From the NCBI GenBank assembly GCA_964360335.1, contig CAYHVH010000009.1, positions 1-30,365 of the forward strand: DNA of 30,365 nt, in the 5' to 3' direction. The first letter of the stretch is position 1, and each line of letters opens with the position of its first letter. This stretch comes from CAYHVH01 sp964360335 (lineage in GTDB: Bacteria; Patescibacteriota; Doudnabacteria; UBA920; 2-01-FULL-46-14). Below the pieces are notes generated by a model that was given only the letters and a program-made list of their open reading frames with translations, had not been told where the DNA came from and ran no database searches. A program made the position numbers and the translations under genes. Below, one piece after another: positions 5,985 through 13,764 of this stretch.

Positions 5985-6032
5985 TTTTTAGGTTCTTCCG
6001 TTTTTAGGTTCTTCCGTTTTTAGGTTTTTCCG
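5985..6032 (+). repeat. three tandem copies of a 16-bp repeat before rpsG
   Basis: TTTTTAGGTTCTTCCG occurs at 5985-6000 and 6001-6016, and with one change (C to T) at 6017-6032. It ends 8 nt before the rpsG start, so this is the 5' flank of the rpsG start site. There is no conventional Shine-Dalgarno. Confidence 0.85.
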
Positions 6033-6040
6033 TTGATTTT

Positions 6041-6526
6041 ATGCCTAGAAAATCACGCGCTTACAAACGACATAAAATTGAACCAGACCCAAAGTACAAC
6101 AACGTAAAAGTTGCGAAGTTTATTAATCATGTCATGGAACGGGGTAAGAAAGCCGTAGCCCAGAAGATCGTCTACGAGGCGTTTAATTACATTAAGGAAA
6201 AGCTCGCCACCGAACCGCGGCAGATTTTTGACCAGGCTCTCAAAAACGTCAGTCCGGTGCTCGAAGTTAAAAGTCGGCGCATCGGCGGAGCGAATTATCA
6301 GGTACCGCTCGAGGTGGTCGAGCCGCGCCGCACGACTTTGGGGATGCGGTGGTTGATTGCCACGGCCCGCGCTCAGAAAGGCAAACCCATGGCCTTGAAG
6401 CTCGCGGAAGAGATCATGGCCGCCTACAACAACCAGGGAGCAGCCGTGAAAAAGAAGGAAGACACGCATCGCATGGCCGAGGCCAACTGGGCGTTTGCGC
6501 ACTTCGCGAGGTTTAGCCGGAGATAA
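6041..6526 (+). CDS. rpsG: 30S ribosomal protein S7
   Basis: S7 nucleates the 30S head by binding 16S rRNA. The product (161 aa, MPRKSRAYKRHKIEPDPKYN) shows the family blocks VAKFINHVMERGKKAVAQKIVYEAF, VSPVLEVKSRRIGGANYQVPLEV, RRTTLGMRWLIATAR and HRMAEANWAFAHF. It is about 5 aa longer than the standard 156. It is separated from rpsL by 199 nt of repeats, an unusually wide gap for this operon, and followed after 3 nt by fusA. Confidence 0.96.
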   Translation: MPRKSRAYKRHKIEPDPKYNNVKVAKFINHVMERGKKAVAQKIVYEAFNYIKEKLATEPRQIFDQALKNVSPVLEVKSRRIGGANYQVPLEVVEPRRTTLGMRWLIATARAQKGKPMALKLAEEIMAAYNNQGAAVKKKEDTHRMAEANWAFAHFARFSRR

Positions 6527-6529
6527 GGC

Positions 6530-8656
6530 ATGCCCCGAGAACTTCCCATCGAACAAACTCGTAATATCGGCATCATCGCCCACATCGACGCGGGTAAAAC
6601 CACGATCACGGAGGGAATTTTGTACAATACCGGACGGATTCACAAAATCGGGTTGGTGCACGAAGGCGACACGACCACCGATTGGATGGAGCAGGAGCGG
6701 GAGCGGGGCATTACCATCACCGCCGCCGCCGTCACTTGTTACTGGACGCCGCACTTTAACCAAGTGGACGGTGAGAAAAAATACCGGATCAATATCATCG
6801 ATACTCCGGGCCACGTGGATTTTACTGCTGAAGTGGAGCGGAGTTTGCGCGTCTTGGACAGCGCGGTGGTCGTATTTGACGGGAAGATGGGCGTCGAGCC
6901 GCAGAGTGAAACCGTGTGGCGGCAGGCCGACAAGTACCACGTGCCGCGGCTGTGCTTCATCAACAAAATCAACCAGACTGGCGGGGATTTTTACAAAAGT
7001 CTGGACTCCATCCACAAACGGCTCTCGCCGGACGCTTTTCCGCTCCAGATCCCCATCGGCTTTGAAAAAGAGCTGTCGGGGTTCGTGGATTTGATCCAAA
7101 TGAAGGGCTATACTTATCAGGATTACTTGGACAAGGAGTTTCGAGTGGTGGAAATTCCGCCGGAACTCCGGGCCAAGGCAGAAGAGTACCGTCATAAGCT
7201 TTTGGAAAAGGTCGTGGAAAGTGATGATGCGCTTATGGAAAAGTACCTTTCCGGAAAGGCCGTCACCGAACAGGAATTCTTGTCCGCCATCCGCAAAGCC
7301 ACCCAAAGCGGCAAGTTTTATCCCGTCTTGGGCGGCGACGGTCGGGGCATCATCGTGCAGACAATTTTGGATGCGGTTACCAACTTTCTGCCAAGCCCCG
7401 CTGACAAAGGGGAAGTCCGGGGCAAGTCCCTCCAGGGTTCGGGGGAAGAGCTTGTCCGTCAGCCTGTGGACAGCGAGCCGTTTGCGGCCCTGGCTTTCAA
7501 AATTGCCACTGATCCGTTTGTCGGAAAATTGGCTTTCTTTCGGGTTTATTCCGGTACGCTCGCCACTGGGACCTATATTCTCAATACCCGCACTGGCAGC
7601 AAAGAGCGGGTCGGCCGGATGGTCAGACTCCACGCCAATCACCGCGAGGAAATCAAAGAAGTTTATGCCGGGGACATTGCCGCCTTGGTCGGGCCGAAAG
7701 ACACCTCTACCGGCGACACGCTGGCGAACGAAGCCCAGCCGATTGTTTTGGAGTCCATTACTTTCCCGGAGCCGGTTATCTACCAGGCTATTGAACCTCG
7801 GACCAAAGCTGACCAGGAGAAGATGGGGATTGCCCTGCAGAAGCTGGCCGAAGAGGATCCGACCTTTCGGATTAGAAGCGACGAGGAGACCGGGCAAACC
7901 ATTATTTCCGGAATGGGGGAGCTGCATTTGGAAATCATCGTGGACCGTATGAAACGGGAATTCAAAGTAGAAGCGAATGTCGGCGCTCCCCAGGTAGCCT
8001 ACAAAGAAACCTTTCGCCAGGTGGTAGAAGTGGAGGGCAAGTATATCCGGCAGACCGGCGGCCGCGGGCAATATGGACACGTCTGGCTCCGCCTGGAACC
8101 CCGGGAGCGGGGCCAGGGTCGGGAATTTCTGGACGAGATCGTAGGCGCGATTATTCCCAAGGAATACATTCCGGCAACGAAGAAGGGAGTGATGGAGGCA
8201 GCGGATAACGGGGTAATTGCCGGTTATCCGGTGGTGGACTTTGCCGTAGCGCTTTATGACGGGAGCTTTCACGAAGTAGATTCTTCGGAGATCGCTTTTA
8301 AAATCGCGGCTTCCAAGGCTTTTCAGGACGGGGTGCGGCGGGCTCAACCCTTGCTCCTGGAGCCGATCATGAAAGTCGAGGTCGTGACCCCAGAGGAGTT
8401 TATGGGTGATGTCATCGGCGACATTTCTGCCAAGCGCGGCCAAATCAAACAAATGACCGAACGCGGGCGGCTAAAGGTCATTGACGCCGACGTGCCGTTG
8501 GGCGAAATGTTCGGCTACGCCACAGCCATCAGGAGCATGTCCCAGGGCCAAGCCTCCTATTCGATGGAATTTTCCCACTATGCCGAAGTTCCGAAGAATA
8601 TTGCCGAGAAGATTATCGGCCAGGGAGTAAAAATTCGGGTCGGTCAAAATAAGTGA
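6530..8656 (+). CDS. fusA: Elongation factor G, with NKIN in place of NKxD
   Basis: EF-G is the translocase GTPase of translation. At 708 aa it has full length. G1 is AHIDAGKT, switch I has RGITI, and G3 is DTPGHVD. The G4 guanine-specificity motif reads N-K-I-N (AAC at 6971-6973, N148) instead of the usual NKxD. Domain II, the domain III-V regions (GMGELHLEIIVDR, GGRGQYGHVWLRLEP) and the C-terminal YSMEFSHYAEVP are intact, so the protein looks functional. The start has GGAG at 6520-6523. It belongs to the str operon. Confidence 0.96.
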   Translation: MPRELPIEQTRNIGIIAHIDAGKTTITEGILYNTGRIHKIGLVHEGDTTTDWMEQERERGITITAAAVTCYWTPHFNQVDGEKKYRINIIDTPGHVDFTAEVERSLRVLDSAVVVFDGKMGVEPQSETVWRQADKYHVPRLCFINKINQTGGDFYKSLDSIHKRLSPDAFPLQIPIGFEKELSGFVDLIQMKGYTYQDYLDKEFRVVEIPPELRAKAEEYRHKLLEKVVESDDALMEKYLSGKAVTEQEFLSAIRKATQSGKFYPVLGGDGRGIIVQTILDAVTNFLPSPADKGEVRGKSLQGSGEELVRQPVDSEPFAALAFKIATDPFVGKLAFFRVYSGTLATGTYILNTRTGSKERVGRMVRLHANHREEIKEVYAGDIAALVGPKDTSTGDTLANEAQPIVLESITFPEPVIYQAIEPRTKADQEKMGIALQKLAEEDPTFRIRSDEETGQTIISGMGELHLEIIVDRMKREFKVEANVGAPQVAYKETFRQVVEVEGKYIRQTGGRGQYGHVWLRLEPRERGQGREFLDEIVGAIIPKEYIPATKKGVMEAADNGVIAGYPVVDFAVALYDGSFHEVDSSEIAFKIAASKAFQDGVRRAQPLLLEPIMKVEVVTPEEFMGDVIGDISAKRGQIKQMTERGRLKVIDADVPLGEMFGYATAIRSMSQGQASYSMEFSHYAEVPKNIAEKIIGQGVKIRVGQNK

Positions 8657-8668
8657 TGACTTAGAAGT

Positions 8669-8944
8669 ATGCGCCACGGCGAGCTCAAAGATTTATTGCG
8701 GCTGTTGGAAGTTCTTGGGGGGAAGTTTGTGATTGTCGAGGAGGGAAAGCCGGTGGCCGTCCTTTTGAGCTTCAAAGAATTCGAGAACCTCGCCGCGGCG
8801 GGATTGACCCAAGAACTCGCACTCCGCCTCAAGAAGATTGAGGAGATCAACGATTTGGTTACCAGGGCGCAGCTTTTGGATTTGCCAGAGGAGAAAGAGC
8901 CACAGCAACCGGAGGAGATTAGGATTGAGCCGCTGCCCCGTTAG
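8669..8944 (+). CDS. small Phd/YefM antitoxin-like protein (91 aa)
   Basis: The middle (KFVIVEEGKPVAVLLSFKEF, residues 19-38) matches the beta-hairpin-helix core of Phd/YefM antitoxin folds, in which a small repressor binds DNA as a dimer. The C-terminal third is acidic and proline-containing and could be a disordered toxin-binding tail. No toxin gene lies next to it: fusA is 12 nt upstream and tuf is 200 nt downstream on its own promoter. An orphan antitoxin fold reused for another role is as likely as a toxin-antitoxin remnant. Confidence 0.6.
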   Translation: MRHGELKDLLRLLEVLGGKFVIVEEGKPVAVLLSFKEFENLAAAGLTQELALRLKKIEEINDLVTRAQLLDLPEEKEPQQPEEIRIEPLPR

Positions 8945-9017
8945 CAAGCGATTCCGAATGAATGGTCTCAAGTTTTCTGTTGTGGGGGGCGCGCGGGCAG
9001 AGGCTTTCCAAAGCGGC

Positions 9018-9046
9018 TTGACGAAGGGGGTTTTAGCTGTTATATT
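9018..9046 (+). promoter_or_regulatory. tuf promoter
   Basis: TTGACG (9018-9023), a 17-nt spacer and TATATT (9041-9046). Expected start is near 9053, giving a leader of about 94 nt that contains AACCC/GGGTT and CCC/GGGG self-complementary patches. AAGGAG lies 13 nt before the tuf ATG. Confidence 0.8.
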
Positions 9047-9146
9047 ATTGACACTCCGGGAGGAAACCCTTTTTGACCAACTTCGGGTTCCCTACGGGGT
9101 AAATTTAAAACTCTAATAATTTTAATCAAGGAGTAACAACAACAGC

Positions 9147-10331
9147 ATGGCAGTCGGGAAATTCGAAAGAACCAAACCCCATATTAATGTCGGTACCATC
9201 GGTCACGTTGACCACGGGAAAACGACGCTCACCGCCGCCGTCACGCATTATTTGGCGAAAAAAGGATTGGCGAAAGAGCGGTCCTATGATTCGATTGACA
9301 ACGCCCCCGAGGAAAAGGAGCGGGGGATTACCATCAACACTTCTCACGTCGAATACGAGACCGAAAAGCGTCATTACGCCCACGTCGACGCGCCGGGACA
9401 CGCGGACTACATCAAAAATATGATTACCGGGGCGGCCCAGATGGACGGGGCGGTTTTGGTGGTTTCCGCCGCGGACGGCCCGATGCCGCAAACCCGGGAA
9501 CATATCTTGCTCGCCCGGCAAGTGGGAGTGCCGCATATCATTGTGTTCTTGAACAAGGTGGATATGGTGGATGACAAGGAGCTGGTGGACTTGGTGGAGG
9601 AAGAAATCCGCGAACTTCTGACGAAGTACGAATATCCGGGGAAAGACATTCCGATTATCCGCGGCTCGGCTCTCAAAGCGATGGAAGATGACGCCGCTGG
9701 TTTGAAATCCATTGAGGAGCTGATAAAGGCCATGGACGAGTACTTTCCGCAGCCGGTTCGGGATACGGACAAGCCATTCCTGATGTCGATTGAAGATATC
9801 TTCTCGATCGAAGGCCGCGGGACGGTGGTCACCGGCAGAATCGAACGCGGGATTGTCAAACTCAACGATGAGGTGGAGATTGTGGGACTAAAAGCCACCC
9901 AGAAAACCGTGGTTACCGGGATTGAGATGTTCAATAAGTCCTTGGACGAAGGGCGCGCCGGGGACAATGCCGGGGTGCTCCTGCGCGGTACGAAAAAAGA
10001 AGAAGTCGAACGCGGTCAGGTTTTGGCCAAACCCGGTTCGATTACCCCACACGCAGAGTTTGAAGCCGAGGTCTATATCCTAACCAAAGAGGAAGGAGGC
10101 CGCCACACCGCTTTCTTTACCGGCTACAAACCGCAATTCTATATCCGCACCACGGACGTTACCGGCGAGGTCACCTTGGGTGCCGGAAAAGAAATGGTCA
10201 TGCCGGGTGATACCGTGAATTTGACCATCAAGCTCATTGCCCCGGTCGCTTTGGAGGAGCGGCAGCGCTTCGCCATCAGAGAAGGGGGCCATACGGTCGG
10301 GGCCGGGGTGGTAACCAAGATCCTTAAGTAG
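9147..10331 (+). CDS. tuf: Elongation factor Tu
   Basis: EF-Tu delivers aminoacyl-tRNA to the ribosome. At 394 aa it has full length. G1 is GHVDHGKT, switch I ends in ERGITI, G3 is DAPGH (the usual DCPGH with C to A), and G4 is a normal NKVD. Domains II and III are complete, ending in GGHTVGAGVVTKILK. It has its own strong promoter and is followed after 23 nt by rpsJ, so tuf and rpsJ are probably cotranscribed. Confidence 0.98.
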   Translation: MAVGKFERTKPHINVGTIGHVDHGKTTLTAAVTHYLAKKGLAKERSYDSIDNAPEEKERGITINTSHVEYETEKRHYAHVDAPGHADYIKNMITGAAQMDGAVLVVSAADGPMPQTREHILLARQVGVPHIIVFLNKVDMVDDKELVDLVEEEIRELLTKYEYPGKDIPIIRGSALKAMEDDAAGLKSIEELIKAMDEYFPQPVRDTDKPFLMSIEDIFSIEGRGTVVTGRIERGIVKLNDEVEIVGLKATQKTVVTGIEMFNKSLDEGRAGDNAGVLLRGTKKEEVERGQVLAKPGSITPHAEFEAEVYILTKEEGGRHTAFFTGYKPQFYIRTTDVTGEVTLGAGKEMVMPGDTVNLTIKLIAPVALEERQRFAIREGGHTVGAGVVTKILK

Positions 10332-10354
10332 TTAAATTAGTTTTTCAACTCCAG

Positions 10355-10687
10355 GTGAAGGCCAAAACCGCAACGCCAGAACTCCAACAGCGAATCCGAA
10401 TCAAGATCCGAGCTTATGATCACAAACTCATCGATCAGAGCGCGAAACAGATCGTGGAAACGGCGAGGAAAAGCGGAGCCACCATTTCCGGGCCAGTGCC
10501 CTTGCCCACCGAAAAGACGAAGTATACAGTTCCGCGTTCGACTTTCGTTCACAAAGACGCTCGGGACCAGTATGAGATGCGAATCCACAAGCGTTTGATT
10601 GATATCCTAAGCCCCACCCAAAAAACCATTGATTCCCTCGCCAACCTCAATCTGCCCGCCGGCGTGGATGTCGAAATTAAGATGTGA
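10355..10687 (+). CDS. rpsJ: 30S ribosomal protein S10
   Basis: S10 is part of the 30S head and is also the NusE transcription factor in many bacteria. The product is 110 aa from a GTG start at 10355. Conserved blocks are IRIKIRAYDHKLIDQSAKQIVETA, GPVPLPTEKTKYTV, FEMR-like YEMRIHKRLIDIL and LNLPAGVDVEIKM. It carries about 8 extra residues at the N-terminus. It is cut off from the rest of the S10 operon by a 359-nt structured leader with a terminator, so its expression is tied to tuf. Confidence 0.96.
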   Translation: MKAKTATPELQQRIRIKIRAYDHKLIDQSAKQIVETARKSGATISGPVPLPTEKTKYTVPRSTFVHKDARDQYEMRIHKRLIDILSPTQKTIDSLANLNLPAGVDVEIKM

Positions 10688-10733
10688 GACGGACGCACCG
10701 CTGTAGTAAAGATCTGTACCAACCCGGGGGTAA

Positions 10734-10832
10734 ACCCCGTTAGACAATACTTGTTAGATGAACGATTATTGTCTTGCGGGATGTACCGCTCAAGATGATT
10801 TCCCAATCCTCCATTTAATTGTCTAACGGGGT
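10734..10832. repeat. inverted-repeat element A (99 bp, 15-bp arms)
   Basis: ACCCCGTTAGACAAT (10734-10748) and its exact reverse complement ATTGTCTAACGGGGT (10818-10832). The arm shares the 11-nt core ACCCCGTTAGA with elements B and C but differs in the inner 4 nt, identically on both sides. The left arm can alternatively pair with the upstream GGGG (10726-10730). Confidence 0.85.
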
Positions 10833-10918
10833 AAATAGGTTCTTCGGCCGTAAAGTCCAGAAAACTTTCCGCTTGAGATAACGATTTACCGGTAATCAAA
10901 ATCTTTTTTGGTAAAGAT

Positions 10919-10953
10919 TCTGGTCTACTGGTCAATCGAGACCAGATTTTTTT
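10919..10953 (+). terminator. rho-independent terminator in the rplC leader
   Basis: Stem TCTGGTCT (10919-10926) / AGACCAGA (10939-10946), followed by T7 (10947-10953). It follows tuf-rpsJ and precedes the long rplC-secY gene run. Position 10919 is shared with the preceding AATCTTT/AAAGATT stem, so the two compete at one base. Confidence 0.75.
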
Positions 10954-10965
10954 AAAAACGACTGA

Positions 10966-11048
10966 ACCCCGTTAGAAATCTCACTTCCAACGAGGTTCAG
11001 TGAAAAATCATGCATCTAGCAATTAACTTACAGGATTTCTAACGGGGT
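10966..11048. repeat. inverted-repeat element B (83 bp) ending on the rplC start codon
   Basis: ACCCCGTTAGAAATC (10966-10980) and its exact reverse complement GATTTCTAACGGGGT (11034-11048). The last G and T of the right arm are the first two bases of the rplC GTG (11047-11049). A second partner exists: ACTGAACCCCGTT (10961-10973) pairs with AACGAGGTTCAGT (10989-11001) with one mismatch. The left arm therefore has two mutually exclusive pairings. Confidence 0.85.
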
Positions 11049-11718
11049 GAAATTTATTCTCGCCCGAAAAGTGAATATGTCCCAAGTCTTTACCAAAGAT
11101 GGTCGGGTGATTCCAGTTACTGTCTTGGAGGCGCCGTCCTGCAAAGTCACCTTGGTGAGAACCGCCGAACGGGACCAGTATCGGGCGGTGCAGGTGGCTT
11201 TGGGCAAAGTCAAAAGAGAATTTCGTTTTGCCGAAGGAGAATATCAGATTGGCCAAGAATTGAAAGTTTCAGACTTTGTCGCCGGGGAAGTCGTGAATAT
11301 CAGCGGCTTGAGCAAAGGTCGCGGTTTTACCGGGGCGGTCAAGCGCCATGGTTTCCACGGAGCACCGGCGAGTCACGGTCACGATCATCCGCGGGCCGTG
11401 GGAGCGATTGGCCAGCGCTTTCCCCAGCACGTTCGGCCTGGCCTCCGGATGGCGGGCCGGTTTGGGGGAGGCAAAGCGACGGTGAAACATTCCGTGATTG
11501 TGGCGGTAGCGCCGGAAAAAAATCTACTGTTTGTCAAAGGCGGCGTGCCGGGCGCTCCGGGGGGACTTCTGGAGATTAGAACTACCGGCCAAACCAAAGC
11601 TTACCCGGAAATTCAAAGTTACGGCCCCGCCGCCGCGGGAGAGCCGGCGGTTGAAGCTTCTGCTCCCGCGCCGGTCGAATCGGAAACCGCCGCCGTTAAA
11701 GAGGAACTTCAGAAATGA
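11047..11718 (+). CDS. rplC: 50S ribosomal protein L3
   Basis: The product is 223 aa. The GTG start is fixed by the canonical N-terminus (M)KFILARKVNMSQVF. The core loop block GRGFTGAVKRHGFHGAPASHGHDHPRAVGAIGQRFPQHVRPG enters the peptidyl-transferase region, and GKATVKHSVIVAVAPEKNLLFVKGGVPGAPGGLLEI follows. An acidic Ala/Glu tail of about 35 residues extends past the family's usual end. The start codon lies in the right arm of element B and has no separate Shine-Dalgarno. It overlaps rplD by 4 nt (ATGA). Confidence 0.97.
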   Translation: MKFILARKVNMSQVFTKDGRVIPVTVLEAPSCKVTLVRTAERDQYRAVQVALGKVKREFRFAEGEYQIGQELKVSDFVAGEVVNISGLSKGRGFTGAVKRHGFHGAPASHGHDHPRAVGAIGQRFPQHVRPGLRMAGRFGGGKATVKHSVIVAVAPEKNLLFVKGGVPGAPGGLLEIRTTGQTKAYPEIQSYGPAAAGEPAVEASAPAPVESETAAVKEELQK

Positions 11719-12368
11719 GCGAAGTGTCAGTCTATAATCAAGCCGGTCAGGAAACCGGCGAAAAGCTCGAGTTGCCGGCGGCGATTTTTGCCCGCTCAGC
11801 AGTCAAGCCCGCGGTGGTGCAGTTTGTGGCCGCCGCCATGCTTGCTAATTTGCGAACCTCAACCGCGGCCACGAAAACTCGCGGCCAGGTCCGAGGTGGG
11901 GGGAAGAAACCGTGGAAGCAAAAGGGTACCGGTCGGGCCCGAGCTGGTTCCATTCGCTCGCCCCTGTGGCGGGGGGGCGGCGTCGTTTTTGGTCCGACCG
12001 TGGAGCGCAATTATTCCAAGAAGGTTAACCGGAAGACCAAACGCTTAGGGTTGTTTGCGGTTCTAAGTAGCCGGGCCCAGGAGGGCAGGTTGGCGGTTAT
12101 GGACAATTTGGAGCTTAGTTCCGGGAAAACCCGGGAACTGGTGGCGAAACTTGCCGCCCTGGGGACGATTCTCAAGGGTAAGAGAATCCTGATCATCACC
12201 GCGGAAAAGCCCGAGGCCCTTCAGCGCGCAGCGCGAAACTTACCGGAAGTGAAACTCTGTCTGGCGAAAAATTTGAACCTTTTGGACCTGCTATGGAGCG
12301 AAAGCATCATTGTTTTGAAAAACGCTTTGCCGGTGATGACCAAGACCTATTTAGGAAATCCGAATTAG
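11715..12368 (+). CDS. rplD: 50S ribosomal protein L4
   Basis: The product is 217 aa, with N-terminal MSEVSVYNQAGQETGEKLELP, the arm sequence TRGQVRGGGKKPWKQKGTGRARAGSIRSPLWRGGG that lines the exit tunnel, and a complete C-terminal alpha/beta globule. In gamma-proteobacteria L4 represses its own operon through the leader. This is relevant to the structured rplC leader but not shown here. It is translationally coupled to rplC. Confidence 0.97.
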   Translation: MSEVSVYNQAGQETGEKLELPAAIFARSAVKPAVVQFVAAAMLANLRTSTAATKTRGQVRGGGKKPWKQKGTGRARAGSIRSPLWRGGGVVFGPTVERNYSKKVNRKTKRLGLFAVLSSRAQEGRLAVMDNLELSSGKTRELVAKLAALGTILKGKRILIITAEKPEALQRAARNLPEVKLCLAKNLNLLDLLWSESIIVLKNALPVMTKTYLGNPN

Positions 12369-12384
12369 CGCCAAAGATCAAAAT

Positions 12385-12822
12385 ATGGGAATTTTAGATA
12401 AATTGGGATTAAAAAAGAAACAGCCGGAACCCCAGAAGTCAAAGCGAGAAGGGGAGAAGGTTGATCTGGGGGGGCAAAAAAAGGCAGAGCGGCAAGGAGC
12501 CGCCCCGGAAGTCAAACCGAAGGGCGATACTGGTCAGGCCTACCAAATTTTGTTGCGCCCGGTTCTGTCCGAAAAGGGGACGCATTTGGCCGGATCCGGA
12601 AAGTATGTGTTTGCGGTTCATCCGCGGGCCAACAAGCCGGAGATTAAGAAAAGCATTCAGCTGGTCTATGATGTGCACGTGGAAAAGGTGCAAATCGTGA
12701 GGATGCCCGGGAAACTGCGGCGCTACGGGAAAACTCAAGGTCGAACGGCCGCTTGGAAGAAGGCGATTGTCACGGTACGGGCGGGGGAGAAGATCCCGGG
12801 GATTGTCGAGGCCGTCGGATAA
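12385..12822 (+). CDS. rplW: 50S ribosomal protein L23 with N-terminal extension
   Basis: The product is 145 aa versus about 95-100 in most bacteria. The L23 fold starts near residue 52 (AYQILLRPVLSEKGTHLAGSG) and ends with VQIVRMPGKLRRYGKTQGRTAAWKKAIVTV. The first 50 residues (MGILDKLGLKKKQPEPQKSK and onward) are highly charged and probably disordered. They lie near the tunnel exit, where SRP and trigger factor dock. Such a tail recurs in CPR L23 proteins. Confidence 0.95.
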   Translation: MGILDKLGLKKKQPEPQKSKREGEKVDLGGQKKAERQGAAPEVKPKGDTGQAYQILLRPVLSEKGTHLAGSGKYVFAVHPRANKPEIKKSIQLVYDVHVEKVQIVRMPGKLRRYGKTQGRTAAWKKAIVTVRAGEKIPGIVEAVG

Positions 12823-12929
12823 ATGAGAATGCAAAATGTAAAATGCAAATATCAAAAACGCGGACTTCGAAATTTTGCATGGATTCGACCTCGCTCACCA
12901 CAGGTTTTGATTTTTGAATTTTGATTTAT
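12823..12929. repeat. AATGCAAAATG-family repeat, copy 1 (rplW-rplB gap)
   Basis: The gap starts with AATGCAAAATGTAAAATGC and runs on to ATATCAAAA (to about 12857), continues with CGAAATTTTGCAT (12868-12880) and ends with TTTTGATTTTTGAATTTTG (12905-12923). The same three blocks, in the same order, fill the rpsN-rpsH gap. The left and right blocks are partly complementary (AAAATGCAAA against TTTTGCAT), so the copy can fold. Confidence 0.75.
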
Positions 12930-13763
12930 ATGCCACTGAAGTTCTACAAACCAACCACTCCTGGTCGCCGCAAAATGTCTGTGGCGGACTATTCGGGGCT
13001 CCAAAAAAAACCCCGAGCGCCCAAAGCCCTCTTCTGGAGTAAGGCCAAGAGCGGCGGGCGTAATCAGCAGGGCCGGATTACCGTAAGACATATCGGCGGG
13101 GGGGCGAGGAAAAAAATCCGCCTCCTGGATAGCAAGCGGGATAAGCTCGGCATCCCGGCGACTGTTGCGTCCTTGGAATACGATCCGAATCGTTCGGCGT
13201 TTTTGGCTTTGCTTCATTATCGGGACGGCGAAAAACGCTACATTCTGGCTCCGCAGGACCTAAAGGTCGGCGACGTGGTTACCTCCTCCTTGGACAAAGT
13301 CGAAATGAAAGCGGGTAACCGGACTCGTCTGCGGAACATTTCGGCCGGCACTTCAGTGCACGATGTGGAGCTTCAGCCGGGAAAAGGCGGACAGATTGTG
13401 CGCAGCGCCGGAGCGTATGCTACCGTTATGGCGGCCGAAAGGGAATACGCGATTTTGCGATTACCGTCCGGGGAAGTCCGCCGGGTTTTTCCGGACTCAA
13501 TGGCGACGATTGGCCAGTTATCCAATATTGACAATCTCAATGTCCGGCTCGGCAAGGCCGGACGGACGAGATGGCTCGGCATCAGACCCACGGTCCGGGG
13601 AAAGGCGATGAATCCCGTAGATCATCCGCACGGCGGGGGGGAGGGTCGTAACCCAATCGGTTTGAAATATCCCAAAACGCCGTGGGGCAAGCACGCCCTC
13701 GGGGTCAAGACCAGAAACAAGCATAAAGCTTCGAATAAATTTATTATTTCTCGGCGCAAATAA
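12930..13763 (+). CDS. rplB: 50S ribosomal protein L2
   Basis: The product is 277 aa from ATG 12930 (MPLKFYKPTTPGRRKMSVAD), the canonical N-terminus. A TTG 9 nt upstream would add three residues and is unlikely. Family blocks are GRNQQGRITVRHIGGGARKK, the SH3-like core, and RGKAMNPVDHPHGGGEGRNP with the conserved histidine near the peptidyl-transferase centre. One nt separates it from rpsS. Confidence 0.97.
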   Translation: MPLKFYKPTTPGRRKMSVADYSGLQKKPRAPKALFWSKAKSGGRNQQGRITVRHIGGGARKKIRLLDSKRDKLGIPATVASLEYDPNRSAFLALLHYRDGEKRYILAPQDLKVGDVVTSSLDKVEMKAGNRTRLRNISAGTSVHDVELQPGKGGQIVRSAGAYATVMAAEREYAILRLPSGEVRRVFPDSMATIGQLSNIDNLNVRLGKAGRTRWLGIRPTVRGKAMNPVDHPHGGGEGRNPIGLKYPKTPWGKHALGVKTRNKHKASNKFIISRRK

Positions 13764-13764
13764 T

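Larger units (their letters stand above)
10688..11046 (+). promoter_or_regulatory. 359-nt structured leader between rpsJ and rplC
   Basis: No credible ORF lies here. From 5' to 3' it holds a local CGGGG/CCCCG hairpin (10725-10739), inverted-repeat element A (10734-10832), a palindrome TTACCGGTAA (about 10885-10894), a 7-bp stem AATCTTT/AAAGATT (10900-10919), an intrinsic terminator (10919-10953), and inverted-repeat element B (10966-11048), which ends on the rplC start codon. I found no convincing promoter after the terminator, so the downstream operon may depend on regulated read-through. The layout resembles an attenuator; the regulator is unknown. Confidence 0.65.

Noticed and set aside
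8208..8220. GATAACGGGGTAA inside fusA resembling the right end of the ACCCCGTTAGA elements
   Set aside because: It is plain EF-G coding sequence (A-D-N-G-V-I) with no left arm nearby.
6053..8452. A 799-codon open frame on the minus strand opposite rpsG and fusA
   Set aside because: It mirrors the third-position bias of two unmistakable genes, has no recognisable domain, and has no plausible ribosome-binding site.
10734..11048. Integron attC sites: GTTAGAC and GTCTAAC in element A fit the GTTRRRY / RYYYAAC core pattern
   Set aside because: Within each element the cores are in the reverse order to attC. There is no integrase, no cassette array and no extrahelical-base pattern, and the conserved CCCC/GGGG ends are not part of attC.
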